From Cladophialophora immunda (Eukaryota; Ascomycota; Eurotiomycetes; Chaetothyriales; Herpotrichiellaceae), in assembly GCF_000835495.1 (NCBI RefSeq), contig NW_015622545.1:1876777-1940776 (forward strand): 64,000 bases of DNA, written 5' to 3'. The position numbers were made by a program, and so were the translations under genes. This document shows positions 29,930 through 39,441 of the stretch, one piece after another. Numbering within the stretch: the stretch's first letter is position 1; the number at the start of each line of letters is the position of its first letter. The notes below the pieces were generated by a model. The model made no database searches. It had not been told where the DNA came from and saw only the letters and a program-made list of their open reading frames with translations.

Positions 29930-32509
29930 TGCGCAGAATGACTTTGAAGCTTGTGAGGTGGAATATACATGATATGCACGACTTACCTCGTCATTTTGAC
30001 CATCAGCACCTCTGGAAGGAAGGCGCCTGCACCGCCTCAGCCGCAGATGCCTGTTTCAAAGATCCCTGCAAGCATCCTCAGAGCTCGTAGGAGTCTTGCC
30101 GAGGACGGTTTCAGTGGACGATGTGGCGGCGGCTCATCCATCCATGTTGTTGACGAGCTTCGCCTTGGAATTTTGCCTTCAACAAAGGCCAGCCGCCAGA
30201 AGTATGGGGTTGCATTTCGCTAGGAGCGGTTTGCCCATGAAGAAATCCTGTGGCAAGGGATGGGTTGAGGTTATAGAAGACTGCGTCCCTGGTGTTGCGC
30301 GGGCGCTTAAACGGCGCTTCGGGCGAAATGCGCCGCAAGAAACAATCAATCAAACATGCCGAGACAGCAACCTGGAGTGTCTTTCAACTGCCCCAACCGA
30401 CTGCGATTGACCTGAACAGTCACTCAATGCTGCTTCCGGGGCATTTCATTGGAAAGATATTCCTTCTAAAGCGTCGATTGGTATCAACTTGGGGCAAAAT
30501 TACCCCTTTGCTGACCTGTGTCCGGGAGTCGATGTCGGCCGCGGCCCGTCTCGTTGCTCCTTTGCTTCGTCCCCTGTTCGAGATGCCTCGAAATCGTTCC
30601 ATCTCCGTTGCCTCTCCCACTGTGTCAAGGAGTATGCGGCGGCGTCCAGAGTTTGCTTACCAGAGATATAGAGCGAATCCGAAGCGCAGCGCAGCGCTCC
30701 CGCGAACGCCCCAATAAGGTAGAATCAGGGTGGCATGGTGAATTGAACAAGGAAGAGAGAGGCCGCAGCGCTATAGCTATCCTAGCCCAGACCACAAAAT
30801 AGCAATCCTCATCTCCGGGTTTGCCAGAACCATAGCTGCCGTCAAGTGAAAAGACGATTTCTGGCCTTGGTTGAATCGTGTGCCGAGCAACAGCAAAGAG
30901 AACCTTTTTGCACCAGCCAACCAGTCGACACAATCCAACAATCGAGTAAGGCAAACCCAGCAGAGTCACAACCCACGACCGCAACCTTTGGAATAACAAC
31001 AATCGGGACTGCAAGAGCTGGGGTGATGACAAGAACGCACAGACAGCCTGCACGGGGTTTCCGCCCGTGCAACTGTCAGCAGCAAGAATCCATACATACC
31101 AGTACAATAGACACGCCTCGACATGTTGCAGCGACAGGAGTCAGAGATCAAGCCCTGAACCTGTTTAATGCTCGTTAGCTCAAAAGAGAAGGCTTTTTCG
31201 GGGACTCAGATGGATCTCAAGGTTGGGCGATCAGCCGGAGAAGAAACATAAGGAGTCGGTGCTCGTCCAATTCTACTTGGCGTATAGCATTCCCCCCCCC
31301 CCCCGGGTCCCCGGGGTCCTTGGTGAGCAGGCTGAGATAATGCACAGTTGGCGAGGTGATTGCTGGCTGCTTGTTCCTGGCCTGGTGAAGGCAAACAACA
31401 ATGACTGCAGAGATGCCCCAATGTAACTCTTCACCTACGACAATGTTGTCTTCGGTGCGCTGCATAAAGGCCGGTCGCTAGGATGCTGAACAACAGAAGC
31501 CAGAGATCCCCCACGACTCTTGGATTGTAGCCAGTGACTGGTTTCAAGCGTAGCTTGGACGAAAGGTTCGCGAAGCACAAGTGCCCATTCGACTGTGGTG
31601 TTGTCCATTGCGATTTCCGGGGTATTCCTCGAGTAGTCGCGGGGACTTGTATAGAAGCACCTCAACAACCAGAGTGAATGCTGGCCAGTTGCATATAAAG
31701 GATTTTGCGGGGCAGAACAAAACCTCTGCTGAAATTCTAGGAGATCGAGACGGGGGAATATGATAAACAGATTGGCGGAGACCTAAGGGAATCGAATAGT
31801 ACGACCTCTTGTACCTCGTAAATTGAATGGGTATCATATACTCTGAAATGGCAGTCAGCTGGCAATGCTGCCGTCAAACTCTTCTCCTCGATCCGCCTCT
31901 TTTCTCTAGTACCTCCCTACCAAGAACCTGGTGACCAGGTGTGACTGCAGGGAATGCCACTGCAAACTACCGAACTACCACGACAGTGTTCAACCCGGCA
32001 TTGTGGCACATTGACACATTGGCGGGGTCCTTCTGGGGAACTGTGACTGTGACTGGGCAGAAAGAAGACACTCGCGGGGGGTATGGTGGTACTCAGCAGT
32101 GCAGCTGCTGTGGCGCAGAATGTACAGAGTATTGCTCTAAGTGCAACACGCCAGAACTCACGGCAGAAGCAAGCGACACATGGCAGAGTAATAATGCACC
32201 AACGAGCGTCGACGACTTGAGAGCTGATAGAAGGTTTTGTATTGTACAATCATTACAGTGAGATATATAGACTGAAATCATTGATATACTCTTCATCTAT
32301 CAGTATCAACGGAAACCCTCAATCCCACGGCCCTTTCCTGGACCAATTTTGTTGAACCTCTTCCATAGTAACTTGCCCAGCCTTGTCAGGATCCCATGAC
32401 AGTAGACCTTTACCCGTGCTGTTAGTCTGCCTTGGCACTGCGGCACCATTCCCCTATGCCCGGTCGAAGTCCCGATGCGTCTCGGGCGACACAGAGCGTG
32501 AGTTGATTA
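29930..32509. other. Long intergenic region, no gene confirmed
   Basis: 2.6 kb. A run of 13 C lies at 31292-31304, followed by GGGTCCCCGGGG. A minus-strand open frame around 30625-31107 and a neighbouring frame at 30842-31072 have some hydrophobic character, but neither forms a convincing gene. Nothing else is supported. Confidence 0.5.
31292..31304. repeat. C13 homopolymer
   Basis: Uninterrupted run of 13 C, adjoining GGGTCCCCGGGG. Its length may be unreliable in assembly and variable between strains. Confidence 0.8.
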
Positions 32510-33490
32510 TCACGGGGGTGACGGAGACCCCTCTTTCGAGGCCGACGGCTCAGCCGAGTAATACAGCTCATCTGATGAATCCAGAACTGTTGAATCCAAA
32601 ACTGATGAATCCAAAACTGATGAATCCAAAACTGATGAATCCAGAACTGATGAATCCAGAACTGATGAATCCAGAACTGATGAATCCGGCCCAACTGATG
32701 AATGGTAATTCGTCGGGGTTCTCGCCCACCCCAACACATGCGGTGGTGGCGTTGGCATCGGTGACGGTGACGGTGTTGGCGTTCTTTCATATGGCCTCGA
32801 TAGGACGATGCGGTTTCTGGCATTTTCTGCGTCTAACAGGGATGGAGCGCACTCTTCTTGGATCTGGTCATCTGGCGGGGACTCCTCCGACTTTGGAGGA
32901 ATTCCTACCGCAAGAACTGTCTTCTTCTTTGGAGACTTCATTGGAGACACTGTTCCCACGCGAGGAAGCCACTTCACCTCCGAGGCCGGAATATTCGTCA
33001 TAGTGTGGAAGATCAGCACATCGCGGATGGCGATCTTCTTTTCACGGCTCATAACCTTTTTGACCGTGTCGATAGAGATTACATCGATATGAGACGAAAG
33101 GATCAGGTTGGGGGAGCGCGAGGAACGGCTGCCAGCCGCCGCCCCGTCGTAGAACCATGCCACTAGCAACAGTGTTATGTTTTTGGTGTCTTCCATAGCT
33201 GGGATCCGTTCCGCTTTTAGTACTCTGATCTCCAGGACCAGAGCCTTGGCCTCTTGCGCCGTATTCTGGTCGTCCATCCAGTACACCACAATTTGGTCAT
33301 TTACTCGCACACAGAGGAAGCCCTTCCTCATTTTTCTGAACTTCGATAGCTTCGTCCAAGCGGGGAGACCCCGTTGTGTGCCCACGATCTCGAATTTTGC
33401 GGAGCCATTGCGTGGATGGGTCTTGACCCGATAGTAAGCGGAATCCGGCTCGAGTTCCGGCTGAACGGAGGTGGTTTGTGGGGAGGGCAT
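32510..33490 (-). CDS. BAH-like domain protein with C-terminal DSSVL tandem repeat
   Basis: Single exon, 326 residues; the first in-frame ATG is MPSPQTTSVQ at 33490. The segment at about residues 55-175 resembles a divergent BAH (bromo-adjacent homology) module. Its order is a short basic strand (FLCVRVNDQIVVYWMDDQ), then ALVLEIRVLK, then LLLVAWFYDG in the place of the usual VYWMYWPxEL, then NLILSSHIDVISIDTVKK, which matches the family's xELIxSNHMDIIDVxxV. BAH modules read histones or nucleosomes. The remainder is Pro/Ser-rich, with PTPSPSPMPTPPP, followed by six DSSVL units, one DSTVL and a truncated unit, and an acidic end. The BAH call rests on motif order from memory and should be treated as tentative. 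No PHD or bromodomain is present. Confidence 0.6.
   Translation of the reverse strand: MPSPQTTSVQPELEPDSAYYRVKTHPRNGSAKFEIVGTQRGLPAWTKLSKFRKMRKGFLCVRVNDQIVVYWMDDQNTAQEAKALVLEIRVLKAERIPAMEDTKNITLLLVAWFYDGAAAGSRSSRSPNLILSSHIDVISIDTVKKVMSREKKIAIRDVLIFHTMTNIPASEVKWLPRVGTVSPMKSPKKKTVLAVGIPPKSEESPPDDQIQEECAPSLLDAENARNRIVLSRPYERTPTPSPSPMPTPPPHVLGWARTPTNYHSSVGPDSSVLDSSVLDSSVLDSSVLDSSVLDSSVLDSTVLDSSDELYYSAEPSASKEGSPSPP
32574..32689. repeat. 15-bp coding minisatellite (about 7.5 copies)
   Basis: Tandem unit AACTGATGAATCCAR on the plus strand, read as Asp-Ser-Ser-Val-Leu on the minus strand in the BAH-like gene. Copies differ mainly by A/G at one position and one TTG for ATG change, so the array is young. 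A multiple-of-three unit keeps the frame whatever the copy number. Confidence 0.9.
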
Positions 33491-34537
33491 GGCTCGACAC
33501 GCTAGACACGGTAAAGGGCTTATCAACGTATCAACGTCTCCACCAGCCGATGTCGGGTAGACTACCGTTGAAGGAACCGAGTGATGTCTAAGCCAACTCC
33601 GGCTTAGAAAAGGAGAGGGAGATCTGGAGATGTGTTCGTGGTCTGGTGGACAGGTCTCGAGAAGCGGAGGATCCGTTAGATGTAACGGGCTGCAGGAGAA
33701 TGTGTTGACACAGCGGCAAGATTAGTTTCTGATTGGGCCAGCGAAGAGCTGTGCTAGTTAGTAAGGAGGCCTTGCGGAGGAGAGCTTAAGCCGACTTCGC
33801 CCAGGGGCAAAGCCGAATTAGAGCTCACCAAAGCATGACTCGTGAGCCTGTGGCCTGAGGAGTGGTCGATGGTGGCACGAGAGGATCGAAAGTGGGATTG
33901 GGAGAATTAGGGAGGTCAGAGAGAACGGGTGAAGAGAAATTAAAGATGAGAGTAAGGAAGAGAACAGGAGGTGGTTGGCAGCAGCGGGTGGTGACGAGAC
34001 GTTGGGCTGAGCTGGCTACCCCGCAGATCTCGAGTTTAGCACTAGTGCGGGAGGTGGGGCCCGAGCCAGCGGTCCTCGCGAGTAACTTTCAGGTGATAAT
34101 GTGCTTGGTAATCGGAGCTAAGCTGCTCCAGGCTCTAGCGCGGTGATGTCTAGCCGGAACCGGAGTCTACCGGGGTCTATTGGCCCTACCAGGCGCCCTG
34201 GGTTGCACTACCTGAGTCGAGCTATGCCTTTCTCGGAATGCCCTGGTCTCCTCGCGTCAATCGCCCGGATTTTCCATTTGACTTTTCAGCGCTCAGCCCC
34301 TCCCTCCCTCCTTCGACCTCAGATATTCACACTTTTACACTGCAGCCTCACACCGTAGGCCAGGAAGCCCGAAAACTGGTCTCCAGAAAATCCAAAGCAC
34401 CCAATCCCTCATGAATCATCGGCATCTGCCCGCGGGAGCGCCGACTGCTGCTAAGCGTCCCTCCTGGCTCCTCTAACTCGGCCTCACTGCCCTCTGTCTT
34501 TGTGCTCCGTCCCCCAATTCGCCATCGTCCTCAATTG
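33491..34537. other. Intergenic region between divergent BAH-like and Pro-rich genes
   Basis: 1.05 kb that must hold both promoters. No clear TATA box or supported ORF. Confidence 0.4.
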
Positions 34538-37500
34538 ATGGATCACAATGCTCGTCATACTCCTCAAAATTCTGCCCTAGACCTTGTTCCTCCTTCGGGG
34601 TCAACGAGGAAACCAAGAAGGCGGAGGGTACAATTCTCTCTCGAGCCTGGGGAGATAGTAACCACTGCAGCAGACAGTGAGCACACACCGCCGTCGGCGA
34701 GCACCGAGCCAGAAGTGCCCAATTTGCGATGGGCACAACCCCCGCCCCTACAGCCTGCGAGCCCCCCGACCGTCCCTCCAGGAGCCTCGAACGTCCTTTT
34801 CCACAATGTATCGCCACGTCAGGCTGAGGACCATTGCATGACCTCGGGATGCCCCTACCATCCTGCTCCCGAGTCTGTTCTCGTGTCATCCAGAGATTTT
34901 GGCAATGTTCGGCAACTGTATACTGTTGCTCCCAACCATGCTTACCAGATACAACCGCCGCAGGCAATGGCTTCCGCATGTACCTCTCAAGCTCAGCAAC
35001 AACCTGGCAGACCGCTGGGAAGTGAAGGCCAGGTCCCCCAATCGCATGCCCTCCCACTTGGGTGTAATAATCAAGCCCAGCTGTCGTACACCGTGCCACC
35101 TGGATACCCTACTCAACCTCAACGTTCATATAGAGAGGCACCCACAAATCCACCCCAAGCACAGCAGCCACATACCTTGCCACCGAGAAGTCTCGGCCAT
35201 GCTGAGCAGTCGTACAACGGGTCACCTGGAATTCCCAGCCAGGCACAATATTACAACGCTGCTCAAGGAAGCTCCGGTGAGCCCGAGCAGTCCTTTGGGA
35301 TGACACCAAGTTACGAGGGGCAATGGAGCAATCTACCAACAAGCCATCCTCAGCAGTCGTTTATGCCCGCACCAAGCGCCCCTGATCATCGCTGGACGTC
35401 TTTGCCAAACAGTCACTTCCAATCCCTGGAAAGTCAAACAACGCCGGGCCCATCGACAATCACGTCACGGCGGAGGAAACGTCCCGCCGAGGATCCCAGC
35501 CCAGGAGGCAGCGGAGGTCCTCCTCCTGCCAAGAGGCAACACCAAGGAGGCAGCCCACGGGGAGGGTCCCAGCGTGCTCCTCATCCCGATAATCGTCTGG
35601 CGATGTCGTGCTGGCGGGCGTTTCGATCATTCGACAAGAAAATCAAGGACTTGCACCAAGGCTACTGCGACCAGCGAGATCGCGACAAATGGGAACTCAA
35701 GAAACGCGAACGGGACTTTAGGAGACGCGCGCCGGCCATGAGAGGCGAGTACCAGCATGCGTTGGATTCCATTATACAGGATCACGAGAGGGTGCGCAGG
35801 TACTGGAAGGATCAGTTGCGGACTAACGAACGACGATGGAGAGAAATAGTTCAGCAAGAGGACAGCATATGGCGAGCCTCGTATGCTGAACTGGACAGGA
35901 TCTGGGATGCCTGGGTCAATGGCGACCCCCAAGACGATGTCCATCCACAACTTGTGCAATATGTCCGTCATTTGGACGCCGCGGTTCAACACCTGGGCTC
36001 GAAATCCGCGAGTCGCACATCTAGGTACGAGCCATCGCAGGGGCGACCGGCTCACCCACCGCAACCTGGCCCTAGCACAGCGACGACTGTACCACCGTCA
36101 CCATGTCCCCCTCATGTGCCGTCGGCCATGACGGCGCCGCCAACATACCCTCCTAGCACAGCTGTGACAATGCTGCCATCTCCGTATTCTCCTACCACAG
36201 CATTGACAGTGCCTCCATCAACATGTTTTCCTCCAACAGGGTCGCCAACGTCCCCTTTTGATCCAGCAGCGCCCCTGCCCCCACCGCCCCGTCCGAGTAT
36301 GGTATCGACAACACCACCATCAATGTATTCTCCTCACGCAGCAACAGCAATGCCACCACCACCACGCGCTTCTGACACAGCAACGACAATGGCCCCGCCG
36401 CCGCGCCGTAAAAGACCGGCGATAGTGCCACCGCCCCCGCTTCCCGACATTGCATTGCCACCATCACCGCCGCCTGACCCCGCAAGCACATTGCTGCCGC
36501 CGCTGCGCCCTGACCTAAGAACGGCCAGGCCACCGTCTCCACCTCCTAGCCGGACAACAACGTCACCACAACAACTGCTGCTCGCTGATATCGGAGCCGC
36601 AAGGCCATCATTGCCCCATCCTAATAGAACAAGGGCGCTGCCATCACCACAACAGCCCATGCTTGTGACGGTGACGCCGCCGTCACGGTTTCCTCACAGC
36701 GCCGTGAAGATGCCAGCAGAACTAGGTCTTGTGAAAGCAACGAGGATGCCAACGGAGCGAGATCACAAGCCACATCCCCAAAGTGCGATGGCGGTGTCAG
36801 AGCCAGAGTATTATAGAGTATCGACAATGCCACCGCAGATGCATCCCCACAGGGCATCGACAGTTTCGTCAGAGCTGCATTCATACACGCCAATGACGGT
36901 GCCACCGGCATCAAGTCCTCAGAGGACGTCCATAACTCAGCCAGGGCCATATCGATACACCCCAATGACGATGCCACTGGAATCCAGTCCTTACGGGGTG
37001 CCGATAGCTCAACCAGACCTGCACCTCCACGCACCAATGGCGATCCCACCAGAGCCACACCGATACACACCAATATCAATACCTTCGGAACCACACCCTT
37101 TCAGCTCACCAGCAGTTGCGCCAGAGCTACAACCCTACAGAACAACGTCAAAGCCATCGGGATCTGGTCCTCTCGGTGAAACGGTGATGCCACGACAGCG
37201 ACCTGGTCACAGAACAAGGGTGGTAACATCGATATCACCCTCGCCCTCACCACCACTGTCACCATCACCATCTCCTGAACCGCAAGCACCACCACGACGT
37301 CTCACATTGCCCGCAGACATGGAGAGAGCCACGGGCCTCGAAAGGGAAGAGGGGAAGCGCCAGGGAAAGGAGAAAGGGAAGGCAAAAGAGAAGGGAAAAG
37401 GTAAAGACAGGGACATGACACCAACCGAATTCACGGCCAGAGATCCATCACGACAGCCACAAGGCGGCATGAATAATGACGACGATGATGATGATAATGA

Positions 37501-37570
37501 CGATGACTATGATGACGACGACGACGACTCCTCCTCGTATCTCAGAAAGATCACACGTGCTGGACATTGA
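34538..37570 (+). CDS. Large disordered Pro-rich protein with central charged helical region and poly-Asp tail
   Basis: Single exon, 1010 residues from the ATG at 34538 (MDHNARHTPQ). I do not recognise the family. Residues about 1-340 are Gln/Pro/Ser-rich with repeating P-x-x-Q phrases. Residues about 350-480 form the only well-ordered part: a charged, probably coiled-coil segment (SFDKKIKDLHQGYCDQRDRD, KWELKKRERDFRRR, RRYWKDQLRTNERRWREI, WRASYAELDRIWDAW). Residues about 500-760 are PPSP/PPPP repeats, and about 760-880 hold loosely repeated YTPMTVPPES/YTPISIPSEP units. The C-terminus is Lys/Glu-rich (GKEKGKAKEKGKGKDRD) and then poly-Asp/Asn coded by a GAC/GAT/AAT run at 37475-37530. The uninterrupted 3-kb frame despite low complexity argues for a real gene. 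The role is unknown; a nuclear or scaffold role would be a guess. Confidence 0.7.
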   Translation: MDHNARHTPQNSALDLVPPSGSTRKPRRRRVQFSLEPGEIVTTAADSEHTPPSASTEPEVPNLRWAQPPPLQPASPPTVPPGASNVLFHNVSPRQAEDHCMTSGCPYHPAPESVLVSSRDFGNVRQLYTVAPNHAYQIQPPQAMASACTSQAQQQPGRPLGSEGQVPQSHALPLGCNNQAQLSYTVPPGYPTQPQRSYREAPTNPPQAQQPHTLPPRSLGHAEQSYNGSPGIPSQAQYYNAAQGSSGEPEQSFGMTPSYEGQWSNLPTSHPQQSFMPAPSAPDHRWTSLPNSHFQSLESQTTPGPSTITSRRRKRPAEDPSPGGSGGPPPAKRQHQGGSPRGGSQRAPHPDNRLAMSCWRAFRSFDKKIKDLHQGYCDQRDRDKWELKKRERDFRRRAPAMRGEYQHALDSIIQDHERVRRYWKDQLRTNERRWREIVQQEDSIWRASYAELDRIWDAWVNGDPQDDVHPQLVQYVRHLDAAVQHLGSKSASRTSRYEPSQGRPAHPPQPGPSTATTVPPSPCPPHVPSAMTAPPTYPPSTAVTMLPSPYSPTTALTVPPSTCFPPTGSPTSPFDPAAPLPPPPRPSMVSTTPPSMYSPHAATAMPPPPRASDTATTMAPPPRRKRPAIVPPPPLPDIALPPSPPPDPASTLLPPLRPDLRTARPPSPPPSRTTTSPQQLLLADIGAARPSLPHPNRTRALPSPQQPMLVTVTPPSRFPHSAVKMPAELGLVKATRMPTERDHKPHPQSAMAVSEPEYYRVSTMPPQMHPHRASTVSSELHSYTPMTVPPASSPQRTSITQPGPYRYTPMTMPLESSPYGVPIAQPDLHLHAPMAIPPEPHRYTPISIPSEPHPFSSPAVAPELQPYRTTSKPSGSGPLGETVMPRQRPGHRTRVVTSISPSPSPPLSPSPSPEPQAPPRRLTLPADMERATGLEREEGKRQGKEKGKAKEKGKGKDRDMTPTEFTARDPSRQPQGGMNNDDDDDDNDDDYDDDDDDSSSYLRKITRAGH

Positions 37571-37868
37571 TAGATATGGGTAGGAATGTGTCTTGCTGTT
37601 TCCTGGATGTTTCGGCGGTTTTCTTTCTCGATCTCTGGGCTCATGAACACCCAGCGAAACTTGATTTACTGAGTGCGTTGTTGGTCTGTTGTGCTGTTTT
37701 TCTGACTGACGGACGCTGACGCATTTCATGACCGAGATGAGTTTGACGATGGTGGTGGTGGGTGGCTTCACCTGAGATGGGGGAACGAACTATTTCTTTG
37801 ATACAACACCAAAATGTGTTGGACCTTGCTTGGCCAGAGGGCGGGGAGTCTTGCTGGCGATACAAGTA

Positions 37869-37891
37869 ATATATAGATATATAGATATATA
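37869..37891. repeat. (ATATAG)-type AT-rich microsatellite
   Basis: ATATATAGATATATAGATAT-type run in the 3' flank of the Pro-rich gene. Confidence 0.7.
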
Positions 37892-38269
37892 CATCACTAT
37901 CTTTTCCGACAAGACTCGGGGATGGTGTGGCTTCTATGTAATTCGTATTATTACAGGTTCTTTGCCCGGCGTCCTGGACAAAATGATCTCCAAAGATCCC
38001 AGCTCTCCGAGTGTGACCAGTCTCAATGGGGGAGGCGACAGGGCCAGAAGAGCGGGAGGGGGGCTGCCAGCCCTAATTACATGACAGCCCTCGGCGCCCA
38101 TTGCGGCAAACGCTCTTCAGAGGGCTTGCATCCTTTTTTCCTGTCTCTTGTTTGACTTGGGAGCGAGGATCACTCACATACACACAGCAACGTGGGAAAT
38201 AGAATACACGACATGATGGAACTAACCTCTCCAACATCATAGCTGAGCTACGCGGCGATTAAATGACTG

Positions 38270-38296
38270 GACTGACTGACTGACTGTCTGACTGAC
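38270..38296. repeat. (CTGA)n microsatellite
   Basis: Imperfect CTGA/CTGT tetranucleotide run. A similar CTGACTG stretch lies in the promoter at about 608-635. Confidence 0.75.
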
Positions 38297-38636
38297 GGTT
38301 TGCAGTGAGCGACTCAACCACCTTCCCCTTCCCTCAGCCAACAACCATAGTATCCCTTTTGAACGAACTGCGATGATGAGAGGCTGTTGATACAGACAGG
38401 TTCCTGGACCCCAACCGCAACCGCAACCCCCATGCAACTCCCACCCCGCCTATTTTCCCTTTTACAACGACCTGAATGGATGGGAAAATCACGCCGCAGT
38501 CGCCGCTCTCCAAACGCCGCCTGGTTCCCCCCACCCCCCCCCCTTCCCTTTTTTTTTCCTTCCCGCAAGCAACTTCTCCCTGCGTCTGATGGACTTTGAC
38601 AACGACGATGATGGAAAGGACTGGGGCGGGACCGGT

Positions 38637-38667
38637 CCCTCCCCTCCCCTCCCCTCCCCCCTTCCCG
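38637..38667 (-). repeat. G-quadruplex-type G-run array on the minus strand
   Basis: The plus strand reads TCCCTCCCCTCCCCTCCCCT and on through CCCCCC and CCC. The minus strand has at least six runs of three or more G with one- or two-base loops. It lies 45 bp past the stop codon of the minus-strand gene ending at 38712, so the mRNA strand is the G-rich one and the array probably sits in its 3' UTR. Confidence 0.6.
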
Positions 38668-38711
38668 TTCTTCCGATATCTTGCTTTTTCTGGGCCTTTG
38701 GCACATGGCCC

Positions 38712-39441
38712 CTACTTGTCTCGTTTTCTGAACAGCTTGGAGAGCTTCGGTTTGGGCAGACGGAGGCCGCGGAGGCGGGCGACAAGGCGCCTCTTCTCTC
38801 CCGCCGCCGCCGCCGGACTGTTGCACGGGGATCGGTTAGCAACATGTGGATTCGAATGACCAGACGGTGACGACCGCTCAGGTAAGTCATGGGACCGCTA
38901 CTCACTCCGCTTGGAGATCCTCCTTGGGCCGATACTTGGGCGCCTCGCCCTCGCACCAGGCGTAGAAGTCGACGGCCTCGTCCCACTGCCTCTGGCTGTC
39001 CTCGAGCGGCTGGTGCGACAGGCGCAGCGAGAAGCGCGAGAGCACGCCCAGGCCCGCGAGGACCAGCCCGTAGCGGCGCAGGTAGGCCCAGACGTACAGG
39101 CGGCGCAGCTGGTGCTCCTCGTCGGTGGCCGCCGCGGCGTACCAGACCATGACGTGCAGCATGCCCAGCGCGGTGCCGACGGAGCCGCGCAGCAGCTCGC
39201 CCTGCATGGCCTGCTCGATGCTCAAGCCCGGGAAGCGCGCCTGGATGCGGCGCCGCCCCCCCGTCGAGAGCAGGTTGAGCCGCTTGTTGTGCGCGGCCAG
39301 GAAGCGGAGGTACAGCTCGTCGTCGGCGCCGGTGCCCTTGTAGAACTTGCGCACCCGGCCGATCTCGTCGGCCAGGGCCTTGCGCTCCTTTTCGATGTTG
39401 GAGTCCATATCGGTGTGGAGGGGGGTGATGACGCTGGCCAT
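38712..39441 (-). CDS. Hypothetical protein with strongly basic C-terminal exon
   Basis: Two exons on the minus strand: 39441-38906 and 38817-38712, joined across an 88-nt intron with GTGAGT donor, GCTAAC branch point 17 bp from the acceptor, and AACAG acceptor. The product is 213 residues. The start MASVITPLHT lies in a good context (GCCATGG) and is the first ATG in frame. The protein is helical: ERKALADEIGRVRKFYKGTG, a GSVGTALGMLHVMVWYAAAA stretch that may cross or lie in a membrane, YLRRYGLVLAGLGVLSRFSL, and HQPLEDSQRQWDEAVDFYAW. Exon 2 adds KRRLVARLRGLRLPKPKLSK plus LFRKRDK, a tail with alternating basic and Leu residues. Without splicing the protein would end 35 residues earlier. The family is not recognised. 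Confidence 0.7.

Larger units (their letters stand above)
37571..38636. other. Intergenic region rich in simple repeats
   Basis: 1.07 kb. It holds an ATATAGAT-type array at about 37869-37891, a CTGA array at about 38270-38296 and a C-run/T-run at about 38531-38558. No gene is supported. Confidence 0.5.

Noticed and set aside
30625..31178. Hydrophobic minus-strand frames, weakly like small ISG12-type membrane proteins (TPALAVPI)
   Set aside because: Only a few residues agree, the Gly-rich repeats of that family are missing, and no splice joins the two frames convincingly.
34473..35099. 208-codon minus-strand frame at the start of the Pro-rich gene
   Set aside because: Antisense to a longer, more consistent frame and no recognisable domain.
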